64,000 nt of DNA from Bradyrhizobium sp. CB1717 (GCF_029714325.1 NZ_CP121666.1:2232001-2296000), one strand, 5' to 3'; positions 1 to 11,058 are shown, numbered from the stretch's first letter. Numbers and translations are program-made. Notes: generated from the sequence alone by a model not told the origin.

Positions 1-1
1 G

Positions 2-52
2 GGCGTGTCGGGACAGGTCGTGCCCGACTGGAGCAAGGCGCGGGTCGGGTAG
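2..52 (+). CDS. Possible 3' end of a truncated gene
   Basis: The first bases read as an open frame of 16 codons ending in TAG (…VVPDWSKARVG). It could be the C-terminus of a gene that begins upstream of the window. No family can be named from so short a piece, and chance openness in GC-rich DNA is a real alternative. Confidence 0.25.
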   Translation, partial: GVSGQVVPDWSKARVG

Positions 53-70
53 GCGACGACGCGGCAGTTC

Positions 71-156
71 GTAGCCCGGATGGAGCGCAGCGCAATCCGG
101 GAAACCTGTCGCGGCAGATGCACTCTCCCGGATGTCGCTGCGCTCATCCGGGCTAC
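71..156. repeat. Palindromic intergenic repeat, GTAGCCCGGATG family, copy 1
   Basis: The element opens with GTAGCCCGGATG and closes with CATCCGGGCTAC, so the ends are inverted repeats and the transcript could fold into a long hairpin. A second copy lies at 657-743, on the other side of the acetyltransferase gene. The layout is that of REP/BIME-like elements common between rhizobial genes. Confidence 0.85.
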
Positions 157-169
157 GGGAGTTTCGACG

Positions 170-652
170 ATGCAGGTGCGTCCCGCTGATGCCGGTGAGA
201 TCGATCATCTCGCGCAGCTCTGGCACGATGCCTGGCATGGATCGCATGCCTCGCTTGCGCCGCCCGAACTGGTCCGCCTCCGCACGCTCCCAAGCTTTCG
301 CGACCGGCTTGCGGTCATGCTTCCCACGATCAGCGTCGTCGGTCCGGCCGGTGCGCCGCTCGGCTTCTGCGCCATCAGGGGCGATGAATTGTACCAGCTC
401 TTCGTATCGTCGCAGGCGCACGGCGCGGGCGTGGCGGCCGCGCTGATCGGCGACGCCGAGACCCGCCTTGCCGCGCGCGGAGTGGAGCGGGCTTGGCTGG
501 CATGTGCCGTCGGCAACGCGCGCGCTGCGCGGTTCTACGAGAAGAGCGGCTGGCGCAACGCCGGCACGTTCGTGATGATGTCGGAGACATCGAACGGGCC
601 TTTCCCGGTCGACCAATGGCGCTTCGAAAAGCGGCTGACGCATTCGATATAA
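170..652 (+). CDS. GNAT-family N-acetyltransferase
   Basis: This 160-residue protein is a single GNAT domain that would move an acetyl group from acetyl-CoA to an unknown amine. The acetyl-CoA loop is replaced by a V/A-rich form near residues 82-92 (SSQAHGAGVAAALI), followed by the typical closing motif NARAARFYEKSGW near 120-132. The frame stays open upstream to position 80, but that part lies inside a palindromic repeat, so the ATG at 170, which starts MQVRPADAGEIDHL like other GNAT proteins, is preferred. The gene stands alone between two copies of the same repeat and its substrate cannot be told. Confidence 0.85.
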   Translation: MQVRPADAGEIDHLAQLWHDAWHGSHASLAPPELVRLRTLPSFRDRLAVMLPTISVVGPAGAPLGFCAIRGDELYQLFVSSQAHGAGVAAALIGDAETRLAARGVERAWLACAVGNARAARFYEKSGWRNAGTFVMMSETSNGPFPVDQWRFEKRLTHSI

Positions 653-656
653 GTCC

Positions 657-743
657 GTAGCCCGGATGGAGCGCAGCACAATCCGGGAAACCTGTTGACG
701 CAGATGCACCGTCCCGGATTACGCTGCGCTCCATCCGGGCGAC
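657..743. repeat. Palindromic intergenic repeat, GTAGCCCGGATG family, copy 2
   Basis: Second copy of the element at 71-156, in the same orientation, with the same internal segment (AATCCGGGAAACCTGT). It lies between the ends of the acetyltransferase and the TonB receptor gene, which converge here, so its hairpin may also help to end transcription. Confidence 0.85.
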
Positions 744-785
744 GAGGCCCATGCCGGGGCCCTTTAGGTCCCGGTCGGAGCAGGA

Positions 786-3176
786 TCAGAACTTGAAGTT
801 CGCGAATGCCCGCACGCCGATGCCGGGCATCAGCACCTCGTCCTTGGTGTAGGACACGGAGTTGCGGATGCTCTCGTTGAGAAGATTGTTGCCGACGATG
901 CCGGCAATCATCTCGCGCGCCCCGAACCGGCTCGGATCGAGCTTGGTCTTGTAGCTCACCTCGGCCTTCAGCAAATTGTAGCCCGGCGTCGGCGTCTCCG
1001 CGATCACGGCGACGTTGTTCTGCGCGAAGGCGTGCAACAGGTTGACGCGCATCAGCCAGTTGTCGTCGCGCCAGAACACGCCGCCGCCCATTCGCAAGGG
1101 GGGAATGCGCGGCACGTTGGTGCCGTCGGAGAAGGTGGCGCGGACGACGTCGAGCTGGTTCTCGATGCCCCAGATGCCGCCCTGGAACGCGCCGACGTCG
1201 AATTGCGACTGGAATTCGCCGCCGCGGAAATTGGCATTGCGTTGCGAATAAACCGCCTGGTTCAGCTCGGCGCCCGGCGTGCCGCACGAGGCGAAATCGT
1301 CGTCGCACATCACGCCGGTGAGGCGGCGATAGATGAAATTGTCGAAATGCGTGTAGTAGACCGTCGCCTCGAAGCGGAACGGCCCCGTCGCCTTGCGCAC
1401 GCCGAGCTCGACGGACTTGGCGGTCTCGATGGTGAGGTTGGGATTGCCGATGTCGAAGGTCGCGGTCGCATCATGTGGGCCACGGGAAAACAGCTCGGCC
1501 GCCTTCGGCGCGCGCTCGACATATTGCGCGGTGATGCTGCCGACCATGCCGCCTGGCAGGTCCTGCAGCAGGCCGATGCTGCCGCTCTTCGGCGTGTAGG
1601 CGGGATTGCGCGCGATCGCCACCTGCGGCGTGCCGTCTGGCAGATAATCCGCCGGGAAGTTCGGCGTCGTGCCGTGCAGCTCGACATGCTCGATGCGCCC
1701 GGCGATCTGCGCCCGCGTCGCTTCCGTGAACTTGAACTCGTTGAACGCGTAAGCGGCGACGCGCGTGTTGTTGTTGGGGTCCCACAATCCGTTGAACAGC
1801 GTGCCGGGATTGTCCGGGCTCGGCGCGCTCAATTCCTGATGGCCAACCTGGAAACCGAGCGCCGTCGTCACCTCGGCGAAGCGCGCGTTGAACGGCATCA
1901 GCTGCACCTCGGTGCGGATCTCCTGCTCCTTGTTGGTGAAGGTCTGCCTGATGCCGTCGCTGCTAGGATCGGCGGGATCGGCAAGGCCGATCTCGTTGTG
2001 CCGGTAGTCGGTCGCGCCGGCCCAGAAGCGGATCGTGTCGATCGCGGCAGCATCGGGGCGGTACTCGCCCTTGACGTTGATCTTGGTCTGGTGGCCGTCG
2101 ATGCGCGTGTGGTGGTCGGCGCCGTCGATGCCGGGGATGTGGTAGAGCGAGTCGTTCTGCGTGATCGCGGCGCCGATATAGCCGCCCTGGAAGAAGTAGG
2201 AGCCGCCGATCGAGGCGCCGTCCGAGCGCGTCGCCGAGTTCGGCTGACGCCCGTTCACGGGCCGCGTTTGATCGTTCAGATAGGGATAGCTCGGGATCGC
2301 ATAGTCCGAGGTCGTGCGGCCATAGGCATCGGCATGGAAGGCGAAATTGCCGCCGCCGGTGTCGAGCAGCACGCCGCTCTCGACGCCACGGTCGACCGAG
2401 CTGAACGCGGTGCGCGTCTCCGCGGTGACGCAAGGCGATGTCGCGGCTGATGCGAGCGGCGCCTTGGTCGGCAGGCCGTAGGTCTGGAACGATGGTGCGC
2501 AGGACGGCAGCGCATCCGGAATCCGGTTGTTGGTGGCGCTGACGACGCCGCCGATCGAGGTCGAGCCGTAGCGCAGCGCAGCCGGCCCGCGCACCACCTC
2601 GACCTGGTTGGTCGCAAGCGGGTCGATCGGGACGAAATGATCCTCGCCGAGATCGGAGGCGCCGCCGCCATTGGTGCCGTTCTCGACGATGCCGACGCGG
2701 TTGACGTCGAGACCCCGGATGATCGGCCGGCTGGAGGCACCGGGCGCAAAGCTGGAGCCCGTGATGCCGGGTTTTGAGAACAGGAGATCGCCGAGCTGGC
2801 CGCCGCCCTCGCGGCGGATCTCGTCGTTCGGCACGACGGTGACGGTAGCGAACTGGTTGGTCACGATCGGCAGCACGCCCTGCTGAGGCGCGGCCGTCGC
2901 CGGCGCTGCCGGCGTTGGTTCGGCCGTGCGCTGCTGGCTGCGCGAGCGTCCGGTTCGCGCGACGCGGACCGGGCTGCGGGTCGGCACCGCCCGGCGCACG
3001 ATCGGGCTCGGCGCCGTCACGGTGACGGCCGGGATCTCCGTCGACGACTTGTCTTGCGCAGGTGCTTGTGCAGGCGCCTGTGCGAGCTCTTGGGCGAGGG
3101 CGGATGAGGCGGCTACGCCGAGCAGGAGCAGGCTCGCTCCGCCCAGACGCTGCGCGCGTCGCAATTCAAATGACAT
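786..3176 (-). CDS. TonB-dependent outer-membrane receptor, probable zinc uptake
   Basis: A 796-residue outer-membrane receptor. The chosen ATG at 3176 gives a classic signal peptide (residues 1-29, ending ALAQE); the longer frame to 3311 would put 45 non-signal residues in front. A TonB-box-like AVTVTA follows near residue 50, then a Pro/Arg-rich linker, the plug (about 105-215, with VEVVRGPAALRYGS) and a beta-barrel ending in phenylalanine (FANFKF). A His-containing segment (DGADHHTRIDGHQTK) lies in the barrel, as in ZnuD-type receptors. The DUF2946 gene sits immediately upstream on the same strand, and ahead of that gene is a palindrome resembling a Zur box. Zinc as the ligand is inferred from this context; copper, a siderophore or another metal complex remains possible. 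Confidence 0.88.
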   Translation of the reverse strand: MSFELRRAQRLGGASLLLLGVAASSALAQELAQAPAQAPAQDKSSTEIPAVTVTAPSPIVRRAVPTRSPVRVARTGRSRSQQRTAEPTPAAPATAAPQQGVLPIVTNQFATVTVVPNDEIRREGGGQLGDLLFSKPGITGSSFAPGASSRPIIRGLDVNRVGIVENGTNGGGASDLGEDHFVPIDPLATNQVEVVRGPAALRYGSTSIGGVVSATNNRIPDALPSCAPSFQTYGLPTKAPLASAATSPCVTAETRTAFSSVDRGVESGVLLDTGGGNFAFHADAYGRTTSDYAIPSYPYLNDQTRPVNGRQPNSATRSDGASIGGSYFFQGGYIGAAITQNDSLYHIPGIDGADHHTRIDGHQTKINVKGEYRPDAAAIDTIRFWAGATDYRHNEIGLADPADPSSDGIRQTFTNKEQEIRTEVQLMPFNARFAEVTTALGFQVGHQELSAPSPDNPGTLFNGLWDPNNNTRVAAYAFNEFKFTEATRAQIAGRIEHVELHGTTPNFPADYLPDGTPQVAIARNPAYTPKSGSIGLLQDLPGGMVGSITAQYVERAPKAAELFSRGPHDATATFDIGNPNLTIETAKSVELGVRKATGPFRFEATVYYTHFDNFIYRRLTGVMCDDDFASCGTPGAELNQAVYSQRNANFRGGEFQSQFDVGAFQGGIWGIENQLDVVRATFSDGTNVPRIPPLRMGGGVFWRDDNWLMRVNLLHAFAQNNVAVIAETPTPGYNLLKAEVSYKTKLDPSRFGAREMIAGIVGNNLLNESIRNSVSYTKDEVLMPGIGVRAFANFKF

Positions 3177-3321
3177 GGTCCTGATTCCATCAGGCGCCGT
3201 CCGCATGTTGGTGTGTTGATCGGAGGCGGCCTGCCGTCGCAGCGCGACGGAATTCAACTTCAACGTCTCCCGGGCGGTCGCCTGAAAAGCGGCGAGCCCG
3301 GGCGTGATCAAGCGTTGGAGG

Positions 3322-3726
3322 TCAGGACGCGGGAGGGGCGCGCGGCTGGAACGCCGTGCCGGCCGATTTCAGGTGGATGAATTCGGCATCAGTGGTGCGG
3401 TGGAGCAGCTCGATCGCCTGCGGCAGCTGCAGAAGCGGCGGCGTCGCGAGCAGGACCGTGCCTGCCATCGCGACCAATGCGCAGATCGCGCAATTGTCGT
3501 CGCCAGGCTGCTCGCGGTCGGGTGCGGAGGGCGACTGCTTCTGGATCGCCGCACGGTCGATCGAAGCGATGTCCTTGCCGCTCTCCGTCTGCTGGAGCGA
3601 GGACTGGGCGAGGGGAGCGGCCTGGGCAAACCAGTGGCTATGACCGAATGTCAGCGCGAATTGCACCAGCATCGCGAACAACGCGAGCCGTGCACCGTGC
3701 CTGATATGCGACCGGAACCACTTCAT
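3322..3726 (-). CDS. DUF2946-family small protein
   Basis: A 134-residue protein with an N-terminal hydrophobic stretch (about residues 10-25, LALFAMLVQFALTFGHSH) and a short CAIC motif (DDNCAICALVAMAG) followed by a second hydrophobic segment, the layout of DUF2946 proteins often found beside TonB-dependent metal receptors. The ATG at 3726 is preferred because the preceding 11 codons add only charged residues before the membrane segment. It is the first gene of a probable two-gene unit with the receptor and starts about 45 bp from the Zur-like palindrome. The paired cysteines and histidines suggest metal handling, but its biochemical role is not known. Confidence 0.7.
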   Translation of the reverse strand: MKWFRSHIRHGARLALFAMLVQFALTFGHSHWFAQAAPLAQSSLQQTESGKDIASIDRAAIQKQSPSAPDREQPGDDNCAICALVAMAGTVLLATPPLLQLPQAIELLHRTTDAEFIHLKSAGTAFQPRAPPAS

Positions 3727-3771
3727 CTGCAGACGCCACCCCGCATCGCGAGACGCCAATCCGCGGCGACT

Positions 3772-3794
3772 GCGATGTTATAATGTAACATCGC
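3772..3794. promoter_or_regulatory. 23-bp palindrome, candidate Zur operator
   Basis: GCGATGTTA and TAACATCGC are perfect 9-bp inverted arms around TAATG. The core ATGTTATAATGTAACAT matches the known Zur consensus (ATGTTATA-N-TATAACAT) in length, spacing and nearly all bases. It lies just upstream of the DUF2946/TonB receptor pair, where a zinc-loaded repressor would block transcription. Confidence 0.7.
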
Positions 3795-3912
3795 GCGATC
3801 GGCTAACGGATGTCAACGGCAGCGCGGGCCATCTCGCGCGAGTGGCCGCGCGATGTGTCGTTCGGGCAACTAGCGAGTTGAGCCCGGCCTATCGCCGTGA
3901 CGGAGGTGCGTT

Positions 3913-4058
3913 CCCCCCCCCCCTTGCGGGGGAGGGCTAGGGAGAGCGTAGCCCAGCAAAAGGTACCGATTGTTGACGATGCATCGCGAGTAGGTGACTC
4001 ACGGAAAGAATCCCCGTGTGGCACCCCCTCCCTGACCCTCCCCCGCAAGGGGGGAGGG
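3913..4058. repeat. Intergenic inverted repeat, CCCTTGCGGGGGAGGG family
   Basis: The element begins with an 11-base run of C followed by TTGCGGGGGAGGG and ends with the inverted form CCCTCCCCCGCAAGGGGGG. It is related to the element at 48451-48608. The homopolymer run is a likely site of replication slippage. Confidence 0.75.
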
Positions 4059-4111
4059 AACGGAGAGAGCTACGCTGGTGGCAGAACTCGATTCGACTTC
4101 AATCCAGCAGC

Positions 4112-6175
<2,064 letters not shown>

Positions 6176-6192
6176 CAGATAGACCTATCAAC

Positions 6193-6272
6193 GTCATTCC
6201 GGGGCGATGCGAAGCATCGAACCCGGAATCTCGAGATTCCGGGTCTGGTCCTTCGGACCATCCCGGAATGAC
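6193..6272. repeat. Palindromic repeat, GTCATTCCGGGG family, copy 1
   Basis: Begins GTCATTCCGGGG and ends CCCGGAATGAC; an inner AATCTCGAGATT palindrome lies at its centre. Four other copies are at 31878, 35842, 39836 and 41638. This copy sits inside the MoxR operon, between two genes of the same strand, where it may alter mRNA stability. Confidence 0.9.
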
Positions 6273-6305
6273 GGGGCGTGTGGCTCAAGTTCGTCACGCG
6301 CATCT

Positions 6306-9119
6306 CTATTGCCCCAACCGTTCGATCAGGGCCGGTGCGTGCACCTGGTCGGCCTTGTAGTTGCCGGTCAGCGTGTACATCACGATGTTGGCGCCGGCGC
6401 GGTAGGCGAATTCGCGCTGGCGGGGGTCGCCGCTGGTCACCGGCAGCATGTACTGGCCGTCGGGGCGCACGGCCCAGGCGCCGGCAAGATCGTTCGAGGT
6501 GATGATGATCGGCGAGACGCCGTCGCCGCCGCGCGCCGGGCGCTGCGCGCTGTCCTCGTCCTCGTCGCGCGGCAGGGTCTCGACCCAGGTCTGGCCGGTG
6601 TTGAAGCGGCCGGGGAAGTCGCGCAGCAGGTAGAAGGTCTTGGTCAGCACGTGCTCGCGCGGCACCGGCTCGAGCTCGGGCACGTCGAGCGAGGACAGGA
6701 TTTCGCGCAAGGCCCGCATGCCCGGCGTCTGCGAGGCGCCGTTGTCGCCCGGCGGCGCCTCATAGGCGTCGCGGGTGTCGAACAGCACGGTGCCGCCCTG
6801 CTTCATGTAGGCGTCGATCTTGTTGATGGCGTCCTGCGGCGGCTTGGGCGCGCCGGGCACGATCGGCCAGTAGATCAGCGGGAAGAAGGCGAGCTCGTCG
6901 CGCGCCGGATCGATGCCGACGGGATCGCCGGCCTCCAGCGCCGTGCGCTGCGCCAGGAACAGCGTCAGTCCGGTGAGGCCGGCCTTGACGATGGAATCGA
7001 CGTCGGCATTGCCGGTGACGACATAGGCGAGGCGGGTCTGCGACACCGCCTTCATCGCGAACTCGTCGGACGCGCTGTCGGCGCGCGACGGCGTGGGCGA
7101 CAATGCGACGGCGCCCGCAAGGACGAGTCCGAGGACGATCATCGCCGGCGCGGCGCGGCGGCGCAGCAGCGCGGCAAGGCCGCCGCCGAGCAGTGCGACG
7201 ATGATGGCATCGATCAGGAACAGCCCGAGCGCGGTGGACAGCAGCCAGCCGCGCAGGTCGCGCGGCTCGGCATTGGTGTAGGTGGCGTGCCGGGCGCGCA
7301 GGCTCGCGGTGTTCAGGGCGGCGATGCGGTCGGCGCTGGCAAGCGTGTTCACGGCGAGCGGTCCTTCTGCGGGACCATAGAAGCCCGGCGGATGATCGGG
7401 TGTGGCGCGGTCGCGATAGTCCGCAGGCAGCGGCTTTGCCGTCGCCGGCGGCGGGCCGAAGGCTCCAAACCCATCGAGGATGTGCAGCGGCGCCACCGTT
7501 TCAGTGGTCGCCTCGCTGGCAACGCCGGGGCCGGGCTTGGTGGTGTAGCCGGACATGTCGACGACCCGCCGCAGCATCTCGACGAAGATGCCCGACATCG
7601 GCAGATCCGACCAGCGCATGTCGGCGCTGACATGGAACAGGCTGACGATGCCCTTGCCGCGATGCTCGCCGGTGACGAGCGGCGTGCCGTCTTCCAGCGA
7701 GGCCCAGCTTTTGGTGGCGAGCACGGCGTCGGGCTCGGCCAGCACCTGGCGGCTCACGGTGACGTCCTTGGGGACCACGACGCCGGCGAACGGGCCGTCG
7801 GCGGCGAACGAGGCGAGATGTTGCGGCTTCTCCCAGGTCAGGCTGCCGCCGAGCGTGCGGCCGCCCTTGCGCAGCTTGACCGGCACGAGATCGTCTTCGG
7901 CCTGCGCGAGACGGGGACCTGCGAACCGCACCAGCACGCCGCCCTGGTCGATCCAGGCATTGAGACGCTCGCGGATTTCAGGGGCGATGGTGCCGACATC
8001 GGCCAGGATGATCATCGGCAGCTTCTGGTCCAGGAACTGCGTGATACCCTGCTGCGGCGAGCCCTTGTCGGCGAGCCGCACGTCGGCGAACGGCGCCAGC
8101 GCGCGGGTGAGATAGAAGGTCGGCGCCAGTAGCGGCTGCGCGGTCTCGCTGGTCGCGCCCGAGACGATGCCGATGGCGCGGCGTCGCCAGCGCTTGTCGA
8201 GCAGCTGCACTGCACCGGCCGAACGCTCGCCCGAGATCTCGAGCCGGGTGATGTCGTTGCGCAGCTCGACCGGCAGGTCGAACGCGGCGTCGGTTTCCTT
8301 GTCCTGCGGGCCGAACGAGAAGCGCGCTTCGCCGATCGGCGAGGCCTTCTGGTCCAGCGCGCGCACGGTGCCGACCGCAATGCCGCTGTCTGTGCGCAGC
8401 ACCTTCACCGTCATCTTCGCGGCGGCGTTCTCGGCCGCCACCAGCGCCAGCGGCGAGGAGGTGCCGCCTTCGAAGATGGTCAGGTTGCGATCGCCGATGG
8501 TCTTGCCGAGGCCAGCCACGAACTCCTCGCCGCGGCCGGTGTCGACGCCGTCGGACAGCCAGGCGATCTCGCAATCGCCGGTCGCTTTCAGGAAACGATC
8601 GACGGCGGCGAGCGTGTCGACGCGGTCGATCGAGTAGGGCTTTGGCGCGAGCTGGCGCAGCGCGACGCGCGCGGCACCCGCCGGCATCAGGGTGATGTCG
8701 CGGTTCGGCTCGGACAGCGGCACCAGCGCGATGGCGCGGCGGTCGTTGTCGGCATTGGCGATCAGCTCGTCGGCGGCCCTGATCCTGACGTCCCAGTTCG
8801 ACGCCGCGCTCCAGCCGTCGTCGAGCATGATCATCAGCGGCGCCTTGCTGCCGGCGGCGCCGACCTGCGGACTCCAGATCGGCCCGGCGGCGGCGAAAAT
8901 GACGAGGGCCGCAGCCAAGAGGCGCAGCGCCGTCAGCCACCACGGCGTCTGCGACGGGGTCTCCTCGCGCGGTGCGATGTCGAACAGCAGGCGCGTCGGC
9001 GGAAACTCGATCCGGCGCGGCCGCGGCGGCATCACGCGCAACAGCCACCACAGCACCGGCAGGCTGACGAGGCCGATCAGAAGCAGCGGTTCGGTGAAGG
9101 CGAGCGGCAATCCCATCAT
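6306..9119 (-). CDS. BatA / DUF4159 domain membrane protein
   Basis: A 937-residue protein. Residues 1-80 resemble the aerotolerance BatA N-terminal domain with two membrane helices (FTEPLLLIGLVSLPVLWWLL; ALRLLAAALVIFAAAGPIW). A vWA-like region follows (PLMIMLDDGWSAASNWDVR, about 94-112), then a long periplasmic part, two more membrane helices (WLLSTALGLFLIDAIIVALL and the following segment, about 630-690) and a C-terminal DUF4159 domain (about 705-935, with AFFPLIYWPI and GGTVLFDTRDAY). It overlaps the DUF58 gene by 4 bp, showing translational coupling. The family is a standard partner of MoxR ATPases; molecular function is unproven. Confidence 0.85.
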   Translation of the reverse strand: MMGLPLAFTEPLLLIGLVSLPVLWWLLRVMPPRPRRIEFPPTRLLFDIAPREETPSQTPWWLTALRLLAAALVIFAAAGPIWSPQVGAAGSKAPLMIMLDDGWSAASNWDVRIRAADELIANADNDRRAIALVPLSEPNRDITLMPAGAARVALRQLAPKPYSIDRVDTLAAVDRFLKATGDCEIAWLSDGVDTGRGEEFVAGLGKTIGDRNLTIFEGGTSSPLALVAAENAAAKMTVKVLRTDSGIAVGTVRALDQKASPIGEARFSFGPQDKETDAAFDLPVELRNDITRLEISGERSAGAVQLLDKRWRRRAIGIVSGATSETAQPLLAPTFYLTRALAPFADVRLADKGSPQQGITQFLDQKLPMIILADVGTIAPEIRERLNAWIDQGGVLVRFAGPRLAQAEDDLVPVKLRKGGRTLGGSLTWEKPQHLASFAADGPFAGVVVPKDVTVSRQVLAEPDAVLATKSWASLEDGTPLVTGEHRGKGIVSLFHVSADMRWSDLPMSGIFVEMLRRVVDMSGYTTKPGPGVASEATTETVAPLHILDGFGAFGPPPATAKPLPADYRDRATPDHPPGFYGPAEGPLAVNTLASADRIAALNTASLRARHATYTNAEPRDLRGWLLSTALGLFLIDAIIVALLGGGLAALLRRRAAPAMIVLGLVLAGAVALSPTPSRADSASDEFAMKAVSQTRLAYVVTGNADVDSIVKAGLTGLTLFLAQRTALEAGDPVGIDPARDELAFFPLIYWPIVPGAPKPPQDAINKIDAYMKQGGTVLFDTRDAYEAPPGDNGASQTPGMRALREILSSLDVPELEPVPREHVLTKTFYLLRDFPGRFNTGQTWVETLPRDEDEDSAQRPARGGDGVSPIIITSNDLAGAWAVRPDGQYMLPVTSGDPRQREFAYRAGANIVMYTLTGNYKADQVHAPALIERLGQ

Positions 9120-10063
9120 GCGGCCGGCCCCACCCTGATGGTCGTGGTGCGCGCGCCAGATTTACTCACCTGCATACCGGCGTGCAGATACAGCAGCAGC
9201 TCGGCGGCGGAGCGGTCGGTCGCATGGGTCGTGAACAGCCAGTCGAGCCTCGAGGTCTCGGCGCGGATCTGGTCGCGATGCAGCGCAAGGCGCGCGGTGT
9301 AGTCCTGCGCCCAGCTCTCGGCGCGGCCGGCGGTGATCGCGCCAAAGCCCTCGGGCTCGACGAACTCGATGCGGCCGGAATATGGGAACGATTCCTCGGC
9401 GGGATCGACGACCTGCACCATCGTGCCATGCGCGCCAGAGCCGGAGAGCCCTGCGAGCGTCGCACCGATCTCGGATATCGGCGACCAGAAATCCGACAGC
9501 ACGATGATCTCGGCGAGCGCGGACGGAACGAAGGAGGGCGGCAGGCTGAGGCGGTCGGCATCGTCATGCAGCATCGCCTGCGCCATCTTGTCGATGACAC
9601 TGCGGCTCGCGGTCGGCGCCATCAGCCCGGGAATGCCGACGCGTTCGCCGCCGGAGACCAGCAGTTCGGCCAGCGCGAAGGCGACGATCAGCGTGCGCTC
9701 GAGCTTCGACTCGCGCGCCGCCTTCGAGGCGAAGGCCATCGAGGGCGAGCGGTCGGGCCAGATCCAGACCGTGTGCGATGCCTCCCATTCGAGCTCGCGG
9801 ACATAGAGATGGTCGTCGCGCGCCGAGCGGCGCCAATCGACGTTCTGCGCCGGCTCGCCGGAGACGAAGCGGCGGTATTGCCAGAAATTCTCGCCGGAGC
9901 CGGCGCGGCGCCGGCCGTGCAGGCCGTGGATGACGTTGGCGGCAACGCGGCGGGCTTCGAGGACAAGGCGCGGCAGCGAAGCGGCGAGCGTACGGCTTTC
10001 GCCATCGGCACGTCGGATCGCGATGATCTCCTTCGCTGTGTGCCCGGTCTCTGCGGCCATCAA
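9116..10063 (-). CDS. DUF58 domain protein
   Basis: A 315-residue protein with the DUF58 signature (RRFVSGEPAQNVDWRRSARDDHLYVRELEWE, around residues 75-105, quoted in part: NVDWRRSARDDHLYVREL), followed by a vWA-like strand containing WPDRSPSMAF. It overlaps the MoxR gene by 4 bp upstream and the DUF4159 gene by 4 bp downstream, so the three are one transcription and translation unit. DUF58 proteins act with MoxR AAA+ ATPases, probably as metal-binding adaptor or substrate-recruiting factors. Confidence 0.9.
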   Translation of the reverse strand: MMAAETGHTAKEIIAIRRADGESRTLAASLPRLVLEARRVAANVIHGLHGRRRAGSGENFWQYRRFVSGEPAQNVDWRRSARDDHLYVRELEWEASHTVWIWPDRSPSMAFASKAARESKLERTLIVAFALAELLVSGGERVGIPGLMAPTASRSVIDKMAQAMLHDDADRLSLPPSFVPSALAEIIVLSDFWSPISEIGATLAGLSGSGAHGTMVQVVDPAEESFPYSGRIEFVEPEGFGAITAGRAESWAQDYTARLALHRDQIRAETSRLDWLFTTHATDRSAAELLLYLHAGMQVSKSGARTTTIRVGPAA

Positions 10064-11058
10064 CCGATCCGTGTCTTCAATTGCCGGATCACGTCCGGAA
10101 TCGTGCGGCCTTCGGCGCGCGCCTGGAACGTCAGTGCCATGCGGTGCTTCAGGATGGGTTCGGCGAGGTCGAGCACGTCGTCGATCGAGGGCGCGAGGCG
10201 TCCGTCGATCAGCGCGCGGGCGCGTACGGCGAGCATCAGCGATTGGCTGGCGCGCGGACCGGGGCCCCAGGCGATGAACTTGCCGCCTTCGCCGCTCTCC
10301 TCGCCCGGACGGGCCGAGCGCACCAGCGACAGGATCGCCTCCACCACGGAATCGCCGACCGGCAGGCGGCGGACCAGCCGCTGCGCGGTGATCAGCGCAT
10401 CCGCGCTCATCGAGCCCTTCGCCAGCGTCTCCTCGGCGCCCGTGGTCTCGAACAGGATGCGGCGCTCGGCCTCGCGGTCGGGATAGTCGACGTCGATCTC
10501 CATCAGGAAACGGTCGAGCTGCGCTTCCGGCAGCGGATAGGTGCCTTCCTGCTCCAGCGGGTTTTGCGTCGCGAGCACGTGGAAGGGCTTTGGCAGATCG
10601 TGACGCGCGCCGGCGACCGTGATGTGCTGCTCCTGCATCGCCTGCAACAGCGCCGACTGCGTGCGCGGGCTGGCGCGGTTGATCTCGTCGGCCATCAGGA
10701 GCTGCGCGAACACGGGACCGGCAATGAAGCGGAAGGCGCGCCTGCCGGCGGTGCTCTCGTCCAGCACCTCGGCGCCGAGAATGTCCGACGGCATCAGGTC
10801 GGGCGTGAACTGGATGCGCTTGGCATCGAGACCGAGCGTGACGCCGAGCGTCTCGACCAGCTTGGTCTTGGCAAGGCCGGGCACGCCGATCAGCAGCGCA
10901 TGGCCGCCGGAGAGGATCGTGACCAGCGTGTTCTCGATGACGCGGTCCTGGCCGAAGATGACGGAGCCGATTGCCTCCTTCGCCGCGCGAATCTGGGCCG
11001 ACACCTGCTCGGCCGAACGGACGATCCCGTCCTCGAGTTTCTCGACACTCTCCGCCAT
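10060..11058 (-). CDS. MoxR-family AAA+ ATPase
   Basis: A 332-residue AAA+ ATPase, the first gene of the four-gene minus-strand operon. Walker A is the MoxR form GVPGLAKTKL (about residues 58-67) and Walker B is LLMADEINRASPRTQ (about 122-136), with the sensor segment ATQNPLEQEGTYPLPEAQLD after it. MoxR ATPases are chaperone-like enzymes that remodel partner complexes, usually with vWA proteins made by the same operon, as here. The ATG at 11058 is preceded by GGAGCGAGCGAA, a weak purine-rich site. Confidence 0.93.
   Translation of the reverse strand: MAESVEKLEDGIVRSAEQVSAQIRAAKEAIGSVIFGQDRVIENTLVTILSGGHALLIGVPGLAKTKLVETLGVTLGLDAKRIQFTPDLMPSDILGAEVLDESTAGRRAFRFIAGPVFAQLLMADEINRASPRTQSALLQAMQEQHITVAGARHDLPKPFHVLATQNPLEQEGTYPLPEAQLDRFLMEIDVDYPDREAERRILFETTGAEETLAKGSMSADALITAQRLVRRLPVGDSVVEAILSLVRSARPGEESGEGGKFIAWGPGPRASQSLMLAVRARALIDGRLAPSIDDVLDLAEPILKHRMALTFQARAEGRTIPDVIRQLKTRIG

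Larger units (their letters stand above)
3727..4111. other. Intergenic region between the receptor unit and the MoxR operon
   Basis: This 385-bp stretch holds the Zur-like palindrome at 3772-3794 and a long inverted-repeat element at 3913-4058. Short open frames cross it but run through the repeat and lack ribosome binding sites, so no gene is called. Confidence 0.6.

Noticed and set aside
1032..2450. Long plus-strand frame inside the TonB receptor gene
   Set aside because: Antisense shadow with Arg/Ala/Val bias; the receptor on the other strand is unambiguous.
6207..8132. Long plus-strand frame antisense to the DUF4159 gene
   Set aside because: The opposite strand encodes a recognisable BatA/DUF4159 protein; this frame has an Arg/Gly/Ala bias and no domain.
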